Source: Euwallacea fornicatus
Taxonomy: Eukaryota > Arthropoda > Insecta > Coleoptera > Curculionidae
Direction of reading: 5' to 3'
Length of the DNA stretch: 64,000 bases
Assembly (NCBI RefSeq): GCF_040115645.1
Contig: NC_089550.1
Coordinates: forward strand, 1,550,001-1,614,000
Each line of letters opens with the position of its first letter. Within the stretch, counting starts at the first letter, position 1. Shown here piece by piece: positions 13,638 through 24,600 of the stretch. The notes under the pieces were generated by a model, which saw nothing but the letters and a program-made list of their open reading frames with translations, made no database searches and had not been told where the DNA came from. The translations under genes and the position numbers were made by a program.

Positions 13638-14103
13638 CAGTATCTTTTTTCCTTCTACGCACATAGAATTTTAGTGAGTGCAGGCAAGAAGCAATTAGGC
13701 GATTGCTGAGTGCGAGGGAGACAGATTATCGTTTCCCCTTCCATCGTCAACGATCGACTAACGTCGTTGACTCGTGAGCAGTATACCTTAATCCGAGGAG
13801 GGGTGTAGATCTACGTCATTTTGAAGGACGCAAACTACACGCACAGATGCAAATTTGAATGGATTCTTTCAAAGCAAGTTCTATGAAATATTTTTATGTA
13901 GCCTTATCTCTACAGACACCATAATAAAAATAGTATGTTTACCATGCATCAATTGAAAAACAAGCTCTTTTTATCACATGATTCGTTCTCGGGTTGCGGG
14001 TTAACGACAGTAGCCTGTCTCCCTCGCACTTATCAATCACCGCTATGTGCCTTTTGCTCGCACTCACTTAAATCCCATGTGCATAGCCCGGAAAAAGGCG
14101 CTG
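13638..14103. mobile_element. Non-autonomous inverted-repeat element, family M466, copy B
   Basis: About 466 bp and collinear with the copy at 6235-6703 over its full length, including the unique middle part (a TCACATGATTCGTTCTCGG-like block near 13,975). The left end CAGTATCTTTTTTCC pairs with the right end, whose reverse complement is CAGCGCCTTTTTCCGG. Inverted repeats extend about 100 bp inward. No open frame is shared between copies, so the family is non-coding. The presence of full-length copies A and B defines the family's boundaries well. Confidence 0.82.
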
Positions 14104-14319
14104 TATAACCTACGTTATTCTAATACATTTCAGAGGAATTGCAGTTCGAGAGGCGTTTTTCTTGGTCCTTTTTTCGCATTGAATGGAAAAAAAAATTGTA
14201 AATTATTGCATTGGCAAAAAGTATAAATGAGAACTAGGTCGGAATTGGGAAATTCTTCTATTACATCCATTTGATGCTTGTAGAGGAAACCCTGAAAGCC
14301 CTGTAGTTCTTCAATTATA

Positions 14320-14867
14320 CAGGGTGAGTTTTTTTTTAGTATAAATGCCAATATGTTGAAAATTATGTCGGCAATAGAAAAATCCCCAAACACATCTACC
14401 ATATTATGATTGGGGAGGATGATTGAGGGTATTATGAACTCTCTACCTTCTACCAAATGCACTCCAACCACCAAAGTAATTTTTTTTTTAAATAGCACGG
14501 GCATGGTTGGCACGTATCGTGCGGAAACCGTTTTCAATAAGTTTTTCAATGGTACCAAACTGTCTTACTTGTGCATCTTGCATTTTAGGCGTTATCGGAT
14601 GCATTTAAGGGCGCAATTCCAGAAACTTTGGTGCCATTGAAAAGTTTACTGAAAATGCTTTTCGACGCTATGTTGCAACTATGCTCGTGCTATTTAAAAA
14701 GGAAATGACTTGGGGTGGCTGGAGTGCATGTCGCGGAAAGGAGGGAGTTCATTACACCCTCGTCATCTTCCCGCATCATATTATGGTAAACGCGTTTTCT
14801 TTCATTGTTCCGTTGCCGGCCTAATTTTCAAAATGTTGGCATTTATACTTTTTAAAAACCCACCCCG
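14320..14867. mobile_element. Foldback MITE, near-complete palindrome, CAGGGTG-type ends
   Basis: A 548-bp element starting CAGGGTGAG after TATA and ending CACCCCG before TATA, consistent with a TA target duplication. The left arm (14320 to about 14560) matches the reverse complement of the right arm (about 14620 to 14867) over some 240 bp, including AGTATAAATGCCAA, TAAATAGCACG and TTTTTCAATGGTACC-type blocks. Only a loop of roughly 60 bp is unpaired. The arms have diverged with small indels, so the insertion is not recent. The long open frame on the minus strand that crosses the left arm has no family similarity and is chance. A transcript through this element would fold into a very long hairpin. 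Confidence 0.85.
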
Positions 14868-17800
14868 TATATGCAGATAAATAGGTCGAACACAACCTCG
14901 TTACATACTCGTCACATGTAACTTTTTTCGAATTTTGACAAATGAAGTGAAAGAGCCCCCGTTGTGTATTGCGATGACGAGCGCCACTGCATTCAGGAAC
15001 ATTAAAATTCCACGTAATTATTAATTTGTACACTTACCACGTTTCATCGTTGTGGCTTTCTTGCACCTTTATGATATTACGGGGATTGGTTCTTTGGTTT
15101 TGAGCCTTTGCGTAATGGGAAACAAATTTTATTAAAACTTGTTAAGTGCATTTAGAGGCTGTAACGTTGATTGATGCCTTTATCAGTATAGTACAACATC
15201 AAGGGCGTAAATAAGTAATGCCAATAGCAGAAGTCTGTGCTTGATTTACGCTTCTGCGCTGCACTTGGGCAAATTTTCAGCATTTTTTCTATAAAAAAAT
15301 TAAGTGACTTTAACAAAGTAGTCTATATGTAGCCGTTGTGGGGACAGGTTACAAATTTGTCTCTTACATTAAAAAGTTAGTAATTTTTCGCGTTAAAACT
15401 TCGGAATTGTGGTTAATTTCCAGCTGCTTTTTAACTGCTCTTGGAATATTTTACTACTTCATTATTGCGGTCTCCGTTCCTAAGTTCCACTAGGAATTCC
15501 AAGGACTGAAGAGGGGTGAGAAAGAACCCGTAACAGTTTTACATTAGTTTTTTTTGGAATTGGAATTGAAAAATCTCACGTTAAACTGTTCTTTACGTTC
15601 TTGCAACTGGTGAATCAATTTTCGAAACTCAAACATACCTTCGGCGAGAACTCGACGTATAAACATAACTTGGAGGAACGGTAAATAGAAGTTTGGCGGT
15701 TAAATGTGTGTAGCACATCGTATATTCGAAATAGCAGTAAAGTTGGCTGGCAAGCCTATTTGGAAAGTACTTTATAGGTCAGGTATTCCCGTTCAAATTT
15801 AGTGGTTTTGAAGATAATCATTTATAAGGGAGAAGTTATCGTAACTCGTGCACATGTCTCTGGCACACATTTCATTTCAAGCCACTCGGTTATGTGTTTT
15901 ATCAAGCTTATTCCATTCGGAGCAATAAAATATTCTCGTCTAGCGGTTAAAGGGTGAAATTAGAGATGGAATAAAATTTAATATAAGGAAAGGCCTATGA
16001 GAGCAAACCCTGAAAATTAATTTGCATTGGTATTAATTATGATGAAAAGGGAAGTTTTCACGGCTGGAGGAATTTAAATAAACCGAACATTGTAAAAGCG
16101 CTCTTTGTCTGTAGAACACAAGAGTTAATTCAGTTTAATCTGGATAATGGTATGAAGGAAAGCTGGGGGCAAATTAACAGAAATGCTCTCCAGTGCAAAA
16201 ACGACCGTATTAAGAAAAAAGCTGCTAAATTATGATTCGGAAGCTCATCCGAGTAAAACGGAGATCTACATTCCGTCTCGAAGACTGCAAGTATTACAAA
16301 ACTTCGCATTCAAATTCAGTATGCCGGCAATTAATTTAAAATAAGTTTGCCTTCGCCACGCTTCCACGAGGAAAAGTGTTTGCTCTCGAGTTTCTACATT
16401 TTTACTTCTTAAATTATCTTTTGCGCTTTCCTCAGCAAACCCTTAAACAATTTACAGGCCATTTAAATTCCTCGTTCTAAAAGCCAGGTTCCCGTTCTCG
16501 ACTGTATAATATATTCGAGTGCCTCAAACTTATTTCCGCTTTTAATAATGGACGTTGGATTGCGTCTATGCTCTTGTATGTAGGCGGATTACAACTTCCC
16601 GGTCTATGATACATGCATATCAAATTTGCTTAGCCAAAAACTATAGCCGACATATACGTAGAGGGGAAATTACAAATGCATCTACAAGAGAATTCGCTCC
16701 TAACCCTCCCGCTCCTGGCTAAGTCGTAATGAATCGAAATGGACAGGGGCAATAGCAGGACCTCAGGGTTGCATATCCTCTGATGTTTCGTCGTCTGCGC
16801 GAGTTATTTTTAATGTTATCCCTTTCGAAGGAGAATCGAACGAAGTTCCCCCATCCGCTGTTTACATCTCCTAACAAGAACACGATGCAGAAGACGACTC
16901 TCTGTTGCAGGTACCATTTCGAAATTTCTCTCAGAAAAGTGGTGAAGGTGTGGAGCATGATCGCACACCGGCATCGCAATGGCGAGCGCGAAAATGGTCT
17001 GTAGATGCCACTACAGAAATCGTCAGATACGGACACTCTCACAAAAAATGTTCGATTTCCGCATTGAATGGGCAGTGGATGTAAACTCTACCAGAGCTTT
17101 TGGTTGGCAGCTTCCATTCACTGATGAGACACGCTGAGCAGACGCGAATTTTCTTTTTATGCCGAGCTCACTTCGGTCAGGCTGACTGACCTCTGCAGTG
17201 GCGTGCTTGGTATCCAAATCTCCTTCGAGACCTGAACGGTTGACTATACAATCCGGGAATACTGTGAAAGTATATGCACCAAATACGTAACTGCTAGTAT
17301 TTCTTTCGCCAAACTGCAAAACACCGTTGGATTGGGAATTAACTTCCACATAAGGTAGATCTCTTTACACTGGAACATATTTGAGATGTAAGGGAAAATA
17401 ACGTGCAAAGATAATTGAAAATTTATTTCCTTTTTTTTTAATTAAGAACAATTCGCAAAGGTCTTTAGAAATATTTCCGGCAATAATTACACGATATCTT
17501 AGCGAGTAAGACAAGATTGTAAAACATGATTGCTTCCTCTATTCATTGCTAGGGAATTTCAGCTACCTTAGACAGTAATTGCGTCCCTTTTTATTACAAC
17601 CCCAGCTCAACATTTCTTTATAATCCGAGGATATTTACGAGAGCAAATTAGTCTTCACAAATAGGTAGCTCAAATTAAGCCATGTCTGGATATAGTTTGC
17701 TCATTATCCAGGTATTACGCTTCCTCGGTTCGAACGTTCTTGGTTGAGTTGTTTATTATCGGAGGATTAGGCAGCTCGATATTCCAAAGGGCCTATTTAA

Positions 17801-18940
17801 AGGGCCCTGGACTGTTTGTTGTCTGGATGTCGTCTTATTAATATCCATTTACTTGTTCGCCATTTTTTACCTCGCCGGGCTTTGATTAATCGAATTACCC
17901 TGGGGATAATTAATTTCCAAAAACTCGAGCCCTAAATCAGGCTACATGTTCATAATTAATTCTATAATTTTCATTCAAAAATGCATATTACCGTGCAATC
18001 AGTCTATCGCATGTTTGTTCGCAAAACACCATCAGTTAAAGCAATATTTGCTTTTATTATTTTAAAATATTCAGGCACTGATGTGTGCATATTATCCACT
18101 AAAACACTTTTGTTGACTTGTAATTTGAATACTTTATGCCATACAGTTTTATCGAAAAATTGGATCGGACCCTGTTTTCGGTGTGACTTTTTTCGACACT
18201 ATTGTTTTACAGTGGTGTTGTACCGATATTTTGATATGGATACGAGATACAATAGTCTAAATCTACATATATTTTGTTTCCAATTTCGCTGAATAAATAA
18301 CCAACGAGTGTGTCCTACCAGGGGTGTGAGTGGGTTTCCCGTGATATCTGTTTCAACTGTAAGTGGTTGAACTTCGGAGAGTTCGACAATATAAAAAAAA
18401 TTTCATCCCTTTCTGAGGTTTTAAGACTCCCCGAGCTAAGATTTTTTATGGCTCGAGGAATGTGAGTCAAAGAACTACGAACCTCGTTCTTGCTGCCAGC
18501 TGCGAAGGTGAGCGTAGCGCCCACATTGCTTATCGTAAGCTCGTACCCATAGAGCCTATTCAAACTCCATTCCAGCAGGAGTCAGTTCGGGTTGAAGTCG
18601 ATTATAATTTCGACATTACGGTTGAATGCATGAACTAAAACTCTAACACCAACCTTTAGTTATTTAAATTACGCTCCCATTGAGATTATGTTTAGACCCA
18701 CTTCCTATTTACCTGCCTTCAAATGTAACCTCGATATTATTCCGCACCTTTGTGTTATCTTACGTATAACTGACAAAATACTCTTAAGTTTTACTGTAAA
18801 AGATGAAAATAAAGGTGGAGGTGACGATTTAAATCGTCGTCGGATGAAGAAATTGCATTCGCTTAGGCAAAGAAGTTTTCTCGTTGGGCACTAAAGTCGA
18901 CGTCGCCTCATATACTCTTTCCCCGAGCTGCGATTTTGCC
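14868..18940. other. No gene recognised
   Basis: About 4 kb. Two consecutive minus-strand open frames at 16719-17349 (107 and 108 residues, in different frames) have ordinary composition but no motif I recognise, and nothing supports splicing between them. The rest is AT-rich with no repeat match inside the window. Confidence 0.45.
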
Positions 18941-19288
18941 GCGACTTAGTAAACTCCACCAAACTTAGTTATTCCCAAAGACCGAAGCAACTTTCAGGGC
19001 TTTACGACTTATTTAATCATGACATAAACTTACATTGTTTCGAACTAAGCTTTTCATGGCAGCGATTTGGTGATGCACTTCCGTAAACAAATTGCGAGTT
19101 CTTTTAATGGTTCCCAATTTATGCGCGAGCCTTCGAGACATCTATGATGGGGAAACAAGTTATAGAGTTTCCAATTTTTCCGCCATTACGTAAAAATTGC
19201 TGCATCTTCGTCCCGAAGGGTAAATTTGCACAAAAAGTCGCTTGTTATATTACAAAAGAGATAGACAACAATAACGTCAAGTACGGTC
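18941..19288 (+). repeat. Dispersed repeat family X, full copy
   Basis: This segment has two separately duplicated halves. Its first half (18941-19110) resembles 34172-34357, sharing words such as TTTACGACTTATTTAAT, ACATTGTTTCG and TTCCGTAAACAAATT. Its second half (from about 19080) resembles 19987-20200, sharing CGCCATTACGTAAAAAT and TTGCTTGTTATAT-like words. It therefore appears to be the longest copy of one dispersed repeat. No coding frame or terminal inverted repeat was seen. The class is unknown. Confidence 0.65.
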
Positions 19289-19676
19289 GTTAGAGAAAAG
19301 AAAAATATTTAATTTCCCCCAATAATATTTTTACCAGTTGTGCAAAAAAAACAGGACATTTTTTCAAGGAGATTCTCCTTATGAACGTTTCCGCAGATTC
19401 TCCAATTTCCTGATCCCTCTATTCACCGTATGTCTTAGATAATAACACGCGTCTAATGGCGAATTTCCCATCTTAAAATAATATCGTTACGCTCCATTGA
19501 CTTCAATTTAAGAGTTAAAATTGACGAATATGCAGGAGCACAAAGCTGAAATGTTATTTTGGCTTCGGATCGATTTGGATCTGGGAAGTGTCGATCTTTG
19601 AACTTGAAAGGATTGGAAACACATTTCTTTCAACTTACGATCGCCCTCAAAGTAAACACGAGATGCGCGGAAGCTA

Positions 19677-19706
19677 GGGCTGCGCGTCGCGCACATCGCG
19701 CAGCCC
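19677..19706. repeat. Perfect GC-rich hairpin
   Basis: A 10-bp perfect stem (GGGCTGCGCG at 19677-19686 pairing with 19697-19706) around a 10-nt loop TCGCGCACAT. The element is strikingly GC-rich for this AT-rich locality. It lies in a short CG-rich patch at about 19,660-19,760. No promoter or RNA gene was recognised, so function is unknown. Confidence 0.6.
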
Positions 19707-19986
19707 CTCCATTGGCGCTGCCACGTATCAATTGCAGGCAACTGGCCGACGCGCAGATCTGACTTACCCATTAAGGATCGTTAGAAATATGCGCAATACA
19801 ACGTTGGAACTTTCTGCGCACGTTCGTCGCTACTATTGGGAACTTCGTTTATTTTCTGTTGGAACACAGCTTGCGAAGCACAATTCAAGGTTGAAAGAAG
19901 AGCCTCGTATCTTTTCAAGCGATTTGAATCTCATTTCGATTCTCTCACGGTTGAAGTTTGAGTAGAACGTTTTTAGCGTATCATTA

Positions 19987-20200
19987 ACCTGCTTCCAAAA
20001 TTGTGAGACTCGGGATCAAACTGCATGGAATATTAATGGTGCTTAGACATGTGTGGACGAGGACACAAGTTATCGAGTTTTCAATTCTTTCGCCATTACG
20101 TAAAAATCGCTGCCTGTTCGCCTCAGGAGATGCGGGCTAAAATTCGACAACAAGTTGCTTGTTATATGGCGAAACAGGTAGACATTTTCGTCAAGTATCG
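19987..20200 (+). repeat. Dispersed repeat family X, 3' half copy
   Basis: Collinear with about 19080-19288, in the same orientation and roughly 900 bp downstream. Shared blocks include ACAAGTTATNGAGTTT, CGCCATTACGTAAAAAT and CGTCAAGTA. It lacks the first half of the family. Confidence 0.65.
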
Positions 20201-22920
20201 CAAAAGTTTTAATGACACAGCTCCTTGACGACAACCCCTAAAATATCAAAGTTTACGTTGTTTGGTGTTAACATTTTTAAAAGGCTGTAACTTAATGACG
20301 TCCTCGGCTTTCCCCCGAGGGGGCGAAGGAAAAAAGCTATAGATCTTTTAGAAAGGAATTAAATCCGTCATAAACGCGCTTTGATACATTGCTATCGACG
20401 CAAAGTGAGAAATTTACGGGCTCGTAAACCCAGTAAGAAATTGTTTTATAGATATCAAAACGTCTCGGCAGAAGTATTTTAATTTAATTAAAAAGACAGG
20501 AAGTGAGGCTTTTTATGGGGGGTGATGCCGTATCCGCCATATATTTTATAGGTCCTTTAGAATGAGATGCAGATCATAAAGACTAAAGTGACCCTGGTTA
20601 AGCGCGCGCCGGATAAGCCACACTTTACAGCCTCGGCTTTTGACTAGAACTTTCGGTTGCATTTTTACGAATCTCTTCGGAGACTGATGAAGTCCTTTAT
20701 ACGAGAGTTGCGTCCTGGAATCGCTTTCACTGCCAGAGGATTCCCTTTTATGTCGCCCCATAAAAATTATCTTCTTTGAATCCCTGATTAAAGGTTTTCG
20801 GGTAATAGAGATAGAACGCCGGGTCTGATCTCCCAAATCCCTCTCTTTATACGTGGCGAGTTTTAAAAATTCCCATCCCTCATCCATCTATTACCTCAAT
20901 CAATCATTTTGCGAGGGCCGCACAAATAGTTACATTTAGAACAATGTTTTCAGGAACGATCTCAAAGGAAAAAGGTCCTATCTGCTCATCCGGTATTCTT
21001 GTCATAAACGGACGTAGAAAATATTGAATGCCGCTCGCCCTTTTTTTTATCAGGCAGATTGTCTGACCCGGGAGATTAAAGATTTGTTAGTCCTTTATCC
21101 GGATTTTGCTCCGTTGAATTTAAATTAAGTATTTGCTTTGAATATGTAAAGCTCCCGTTCGTTCGTTCGCTGAAATAAAGCCAATTGAATTCGGGCCATT
21201 TTTGCTCGAATAAATTAATTGCTGTATCGATTGGCGAGGAGGATGTTCAATTAAAAAGGGCGTTTGGTTGGTTAGTTGGTTCGGTGTTTGATTTTTGCTG
21301 TTGCGATGGAACAGAAAACATACACAATATACAAAAAATACCGATTTAAGTTAAGTCGAGGAAGTCAGCACCCACTTATCAGCTACCTAAATTTTAATGC
21401 AGAATAATGTTTTTCGTAATACCGATACAACACGCAGGCACTTTTTTCCTATCAGTTCCATTCCTGAACATCAGTTTTGACAAGTTCGAGACTAAGTCGA
21501 TAGCTTTAAGCAAGTCTGGATTACACACAGGACCTGAGCGACGTCCTATCACCGAGTGGTGAGCAACAGAAGCAAAACACTGGTTTTAAGGTGTGAGTTT
21601 TGGATGTGGCCGATGGTGCTCGTGGATGAGGATGCGGGTGGCATCAAAGTGCGAGATAACATCGAGTGAAATTTACTAAAAAAAGCGATCAACAATTAGA
21701 TTTTTCATGTCATCGGGTCCAATACGTATATGTAAATTGGGCAACCTTCGGCTAAATTCGAGATTAAGTAACATGCCTCCTATATCAACGAATATACAAC
21801 AAACATGATTTTACTGTGGTTATGCACACCGGAACTTCTCTCCGAAAGGCCGACGGCCTGGCTATATATGAGAAACGTTATAATATCTCCAAATTTTCCT
21901 CTCCATAGATCCAATCTTGGATTAGTCACCGGAAAAGCGTAACAAGATCCATGAGTATATTTTTAAAACCAATCACAGCATTTCATGCTTATTGTGGCGG
22001 CAAAGAAACATGGTCGTAACATCCGCAGACCGGAAATTAAAAATCGTAAACATTATGCAAATTTCCGTCTGTTTTAGCTATGTTCTGCACAGCTTCCAAA
22101 ACCCTGCCAAGATAATTAATACATATAAAGAAATCTACATAAAATTAATGAAACATGACTAGTTCCGTATGTTCAAGTGATTTTACGAGCAGATTATGGT
22201 AATGAATTCTCAAATTTCCAGAATCCCGAAGCAGTTTCGTTAAATTAAATTTGGTGCATTCAAACAGTCTCAAAGTTTTTAAAATTAAATACCAATAGCA
22301 AACAAGCGGGACGGTTTTTAAAACCTCCTAGGAAACATAATAGTCCGTTTATAAATACCGGGGGACTACCGTGACGGAGTCCCGTTGTATTTGTTCTACG
22401 AATTTCTACGGTAAACATTGTTTAACAGCGCCACAGGGAAGTCGTTACACAACTAAAATTTCACGGGATAGAGTCGAAGTTTGGTGCGGTGTTTTTGGCT
22501 CAAGTTTGCCATGATTAAACGACCATATTAATATCTTCGGGTTAAATTTGCTCGGGAATTATGGCTTTCGGTAGGAGAGCGTCTGTCTGTTAGCTTTTGC
22601 TCACAGTCACATTGGGAGTACAGCAGGACGTATCCAGGGAGTCTGGAACGCGAGCGTTGAAATTTAATGTAGTGTTGTTCGTTGAAAAATTTGGAATACG
22701 CCCATGATTCTGCTTGTATTTAATCGATAATGCATCGAAGTCCCTATAAGGGTTTGGAATGTGATTTAGTCCTGCTTTAACTTTCTCAGAATCTCAGAAT
22801 CCTTCGTTCTCTACCGCTCTCCCTTCATTACCGGCCAGGTCTTCAGAATCTAAGAAAAAATGTGTGTATATATATAATCTCCGTTACACGAATATAGGGC
22901 TGCAAAGTTTAAGGAAAATA
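20201..22920. other. No gene recognised
   Basis: About 2.7 kb. A 113-residue minus-strand open frame (20546-20887) is rich in charged residues but matches no family I know, and no splice or promoter context supports it. A short TA/TG-rich tract lies near 22,863. No transposon ends were found. Confidence 0.45.
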
Positions 22921-24393
22921 ATTTAACTTAATGAATATTTCCTACACGGCTTGGGATCTTGAGATATTTCTATGAAATTTCGTACGTAAATGCAGTTCAT
23001 AAAGGGGCATTAATTTGAACAAAAATATGCGTTCCAACCCACACTTATTCAAAACTATCTTAATACGACATAAAAAACATTAGAAAATTTAACACATTAT
23101 CGATTCACATCTTAATGAAACATGAATTACAACTAACAAAAAACAAAAAAAAAGCTTTCTTACAACAAATGTTGAAAACGACCAGCTTCACTTAATGCGC
23201 ATGCTTCGGCCCTTTTTCTCATCGAATTGTGCACTTCTTCCAATATTCCCGGAGTTTTCGTATTCTGTCACATGCTGCAACTATCCCCTCTTGTAATTCT
23301 TCTACAGTATTAATGGACCTATCGCAAACTTGCATTTTAAGATGACCCCACAACACTAAATCTAAGCTATTGAAATGGGGGACCTCGGTAGCCATTCTTG
23401 AGGCTTACCGCGACCAATCCAATGGCTTCCGTACACCTTTTGCATTCAGTCACGAACAATTAAGGTGAAATGTGCAGATGCACCATCACGCACGTACTAC
23501 ATTCGATTTTTTATTGCTAACGAAACATCCTCAAGCGGAAACTCAGTTTTTCCTGAGGAAAATTCAAGTAAGATCGTCCGTCCAAGCGTCGTGCCAGGAA
23601 GAAGGGGCCGATTAAATGGTTACCAATGAGTCCTGCCCACACGTTAACCGAAAATTGGTGTCGGATATGGGCTTCGGTAAAGGCGTGAGGATTTTTATCT
23701 GCCCATACATGGTTATCGTGGAAATTTTGAATGGAATTTCTCGAGACATCAGCTTCGTCCGTGAGCAGAATACGAGTGACAAATTGTGGATATTGCGTAA
23801 TTTTACGGAGTTACCATTGACAAAGGGTCACATGCTTCGGAAAATATCTAGGAAGTAGTGTCTGTACTTTTGACATATGATTCGGACATAAGAAGAAATC
23901 AACTAAAATTCTCCGAAGGATTTGATGGAAAATATTCAAGTCTCAGGCAATCTTCTTCGTACCTATCTTAGGATGTTCTTCGACTTGGCGCAGCACCGCT
24001 TCTTCAATTTCAGGTGTTCGTGGAGTTCGAGGCCTACCTTCTGATGTACGTTTATGGAAACTACCGGTTTCAATAAGACATTGATGAATGTTATGAAAGG
24101 TTCGGAAATTTGGCAAAGCACGATTAGGATACCTCCCTTGATAAATACGTTTGGCTTGTTTTGCATCGGCATCAGCGAGGCCATATATGTAATGCATTGC
24201 TGCCATTTCCGCATTTGAATAATTCACCATTGTTAACACAATTGCAAAAATAATAATATTGTAATAAAGCACTAGACTGCACTGGCAAAAGATAAAGCTG
24301 AAGGAACAGGTTTCAGTAACAACAATAACAATGAAAAATTTGCTTTTTTAACTCTTTCTATTTTGACAAAATTCAGTATATGTGTATAATATA
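22920..24393 (-). mobile_element. Mariner-type DNA transposon relic, coding copy
   Basis: Span covering a decayed transposase gene and its probable subterminal sequence. The stretch 22930-23040, left of the gene's 3' end, contains GAATATTTCC and TTGAGATATTTCTATGAAATTT. The fragment at 24394-24600 carries similar words (GAATATTTCCGAAAC and CTCGAGACATATTAATGAA), suggesting the two belong to related families. Neither outer terminus of this copy is certain. The right side appears to stop at or near the TA at 24392-24393, where another element's CAGGGTG end begins. Confidence 0.55.
23160..24230 (-). pseudogene. Mariner-type transposase pseudogene (DUF4817-like N terminus)
   Basis: Relic of a transposase that cut and pasted its element at TA sites. 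The first 94 or so codons, read leftward from the ATG at 24228-24230, stay open. They begin MVNYSNAEMAAMHYIYGLAD, the N-terminal helix-turn-helix type (DUF4817-like) found in many insect mariner-like transposases. Then follows a GRPRTPRTPEIEEAVL linker. Further left, in shifting frames, the catalytic core can be followed: LLTDEA (first D), YVRDGASAHF (second D) and LDLVLWGHLK, where the third residue would be D as in mariner. The reading ends RFQHLL and stop at 23160-23162. The total span of 1,071 bp matches a full-length protein of about 350 residues. Several frameshifts and stops make it non-functional. Confidence 0.85.
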
Positions 24394-24600
24394 CAGGGTG
24401 TTTTCTAAGTACGATACATAACTTCGGGAGCGTATTCTACAGCTAAAATAAAGGTAATTTTACTATATAAACTATATCCCAAAAATGCTTCGTTGCGGAA
24501 ATACAGGGTGTGAAAATTCCTTTAAAAAATTACAATTTTTTGAATATTTCCGAAACTACTCGAGACATATTAATGAATGATATATATATACATAGGATAA
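24394..24600 (+). mobile_element. Terminal fragment of a CAGGGTG-type DNA element
   Basis: Begins at TA with CAGGGTGTTTTCTAAG and then CATAACTTCGGGAGCGTATTC. A second TACAGGGTGTG follows at about 24,502 after ATGCTTCGTTGCGGAAA. The words are typical of the 5' terminal region of insect mariner-type elements. The sequence reads away from the transposase pseudogene to its left, so it is either a separate insertion next to it or a rearranged end. No matching right end was found within the next kilobase. Confidence 0.5.

Noticed and set aside
14130..14558. 142-residue minus-strand open frame
   Set aside because: Much of it is the left arm of the foldback MITE and it has no protein family similarity. 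The arm's mirror copy does not keep the frame.
16719..17349. Two adjoining minus-strand frames of 107 and 108 residues
   Set aside because: They are in different frames, share no known domain, and no splice signals join them convincingly.
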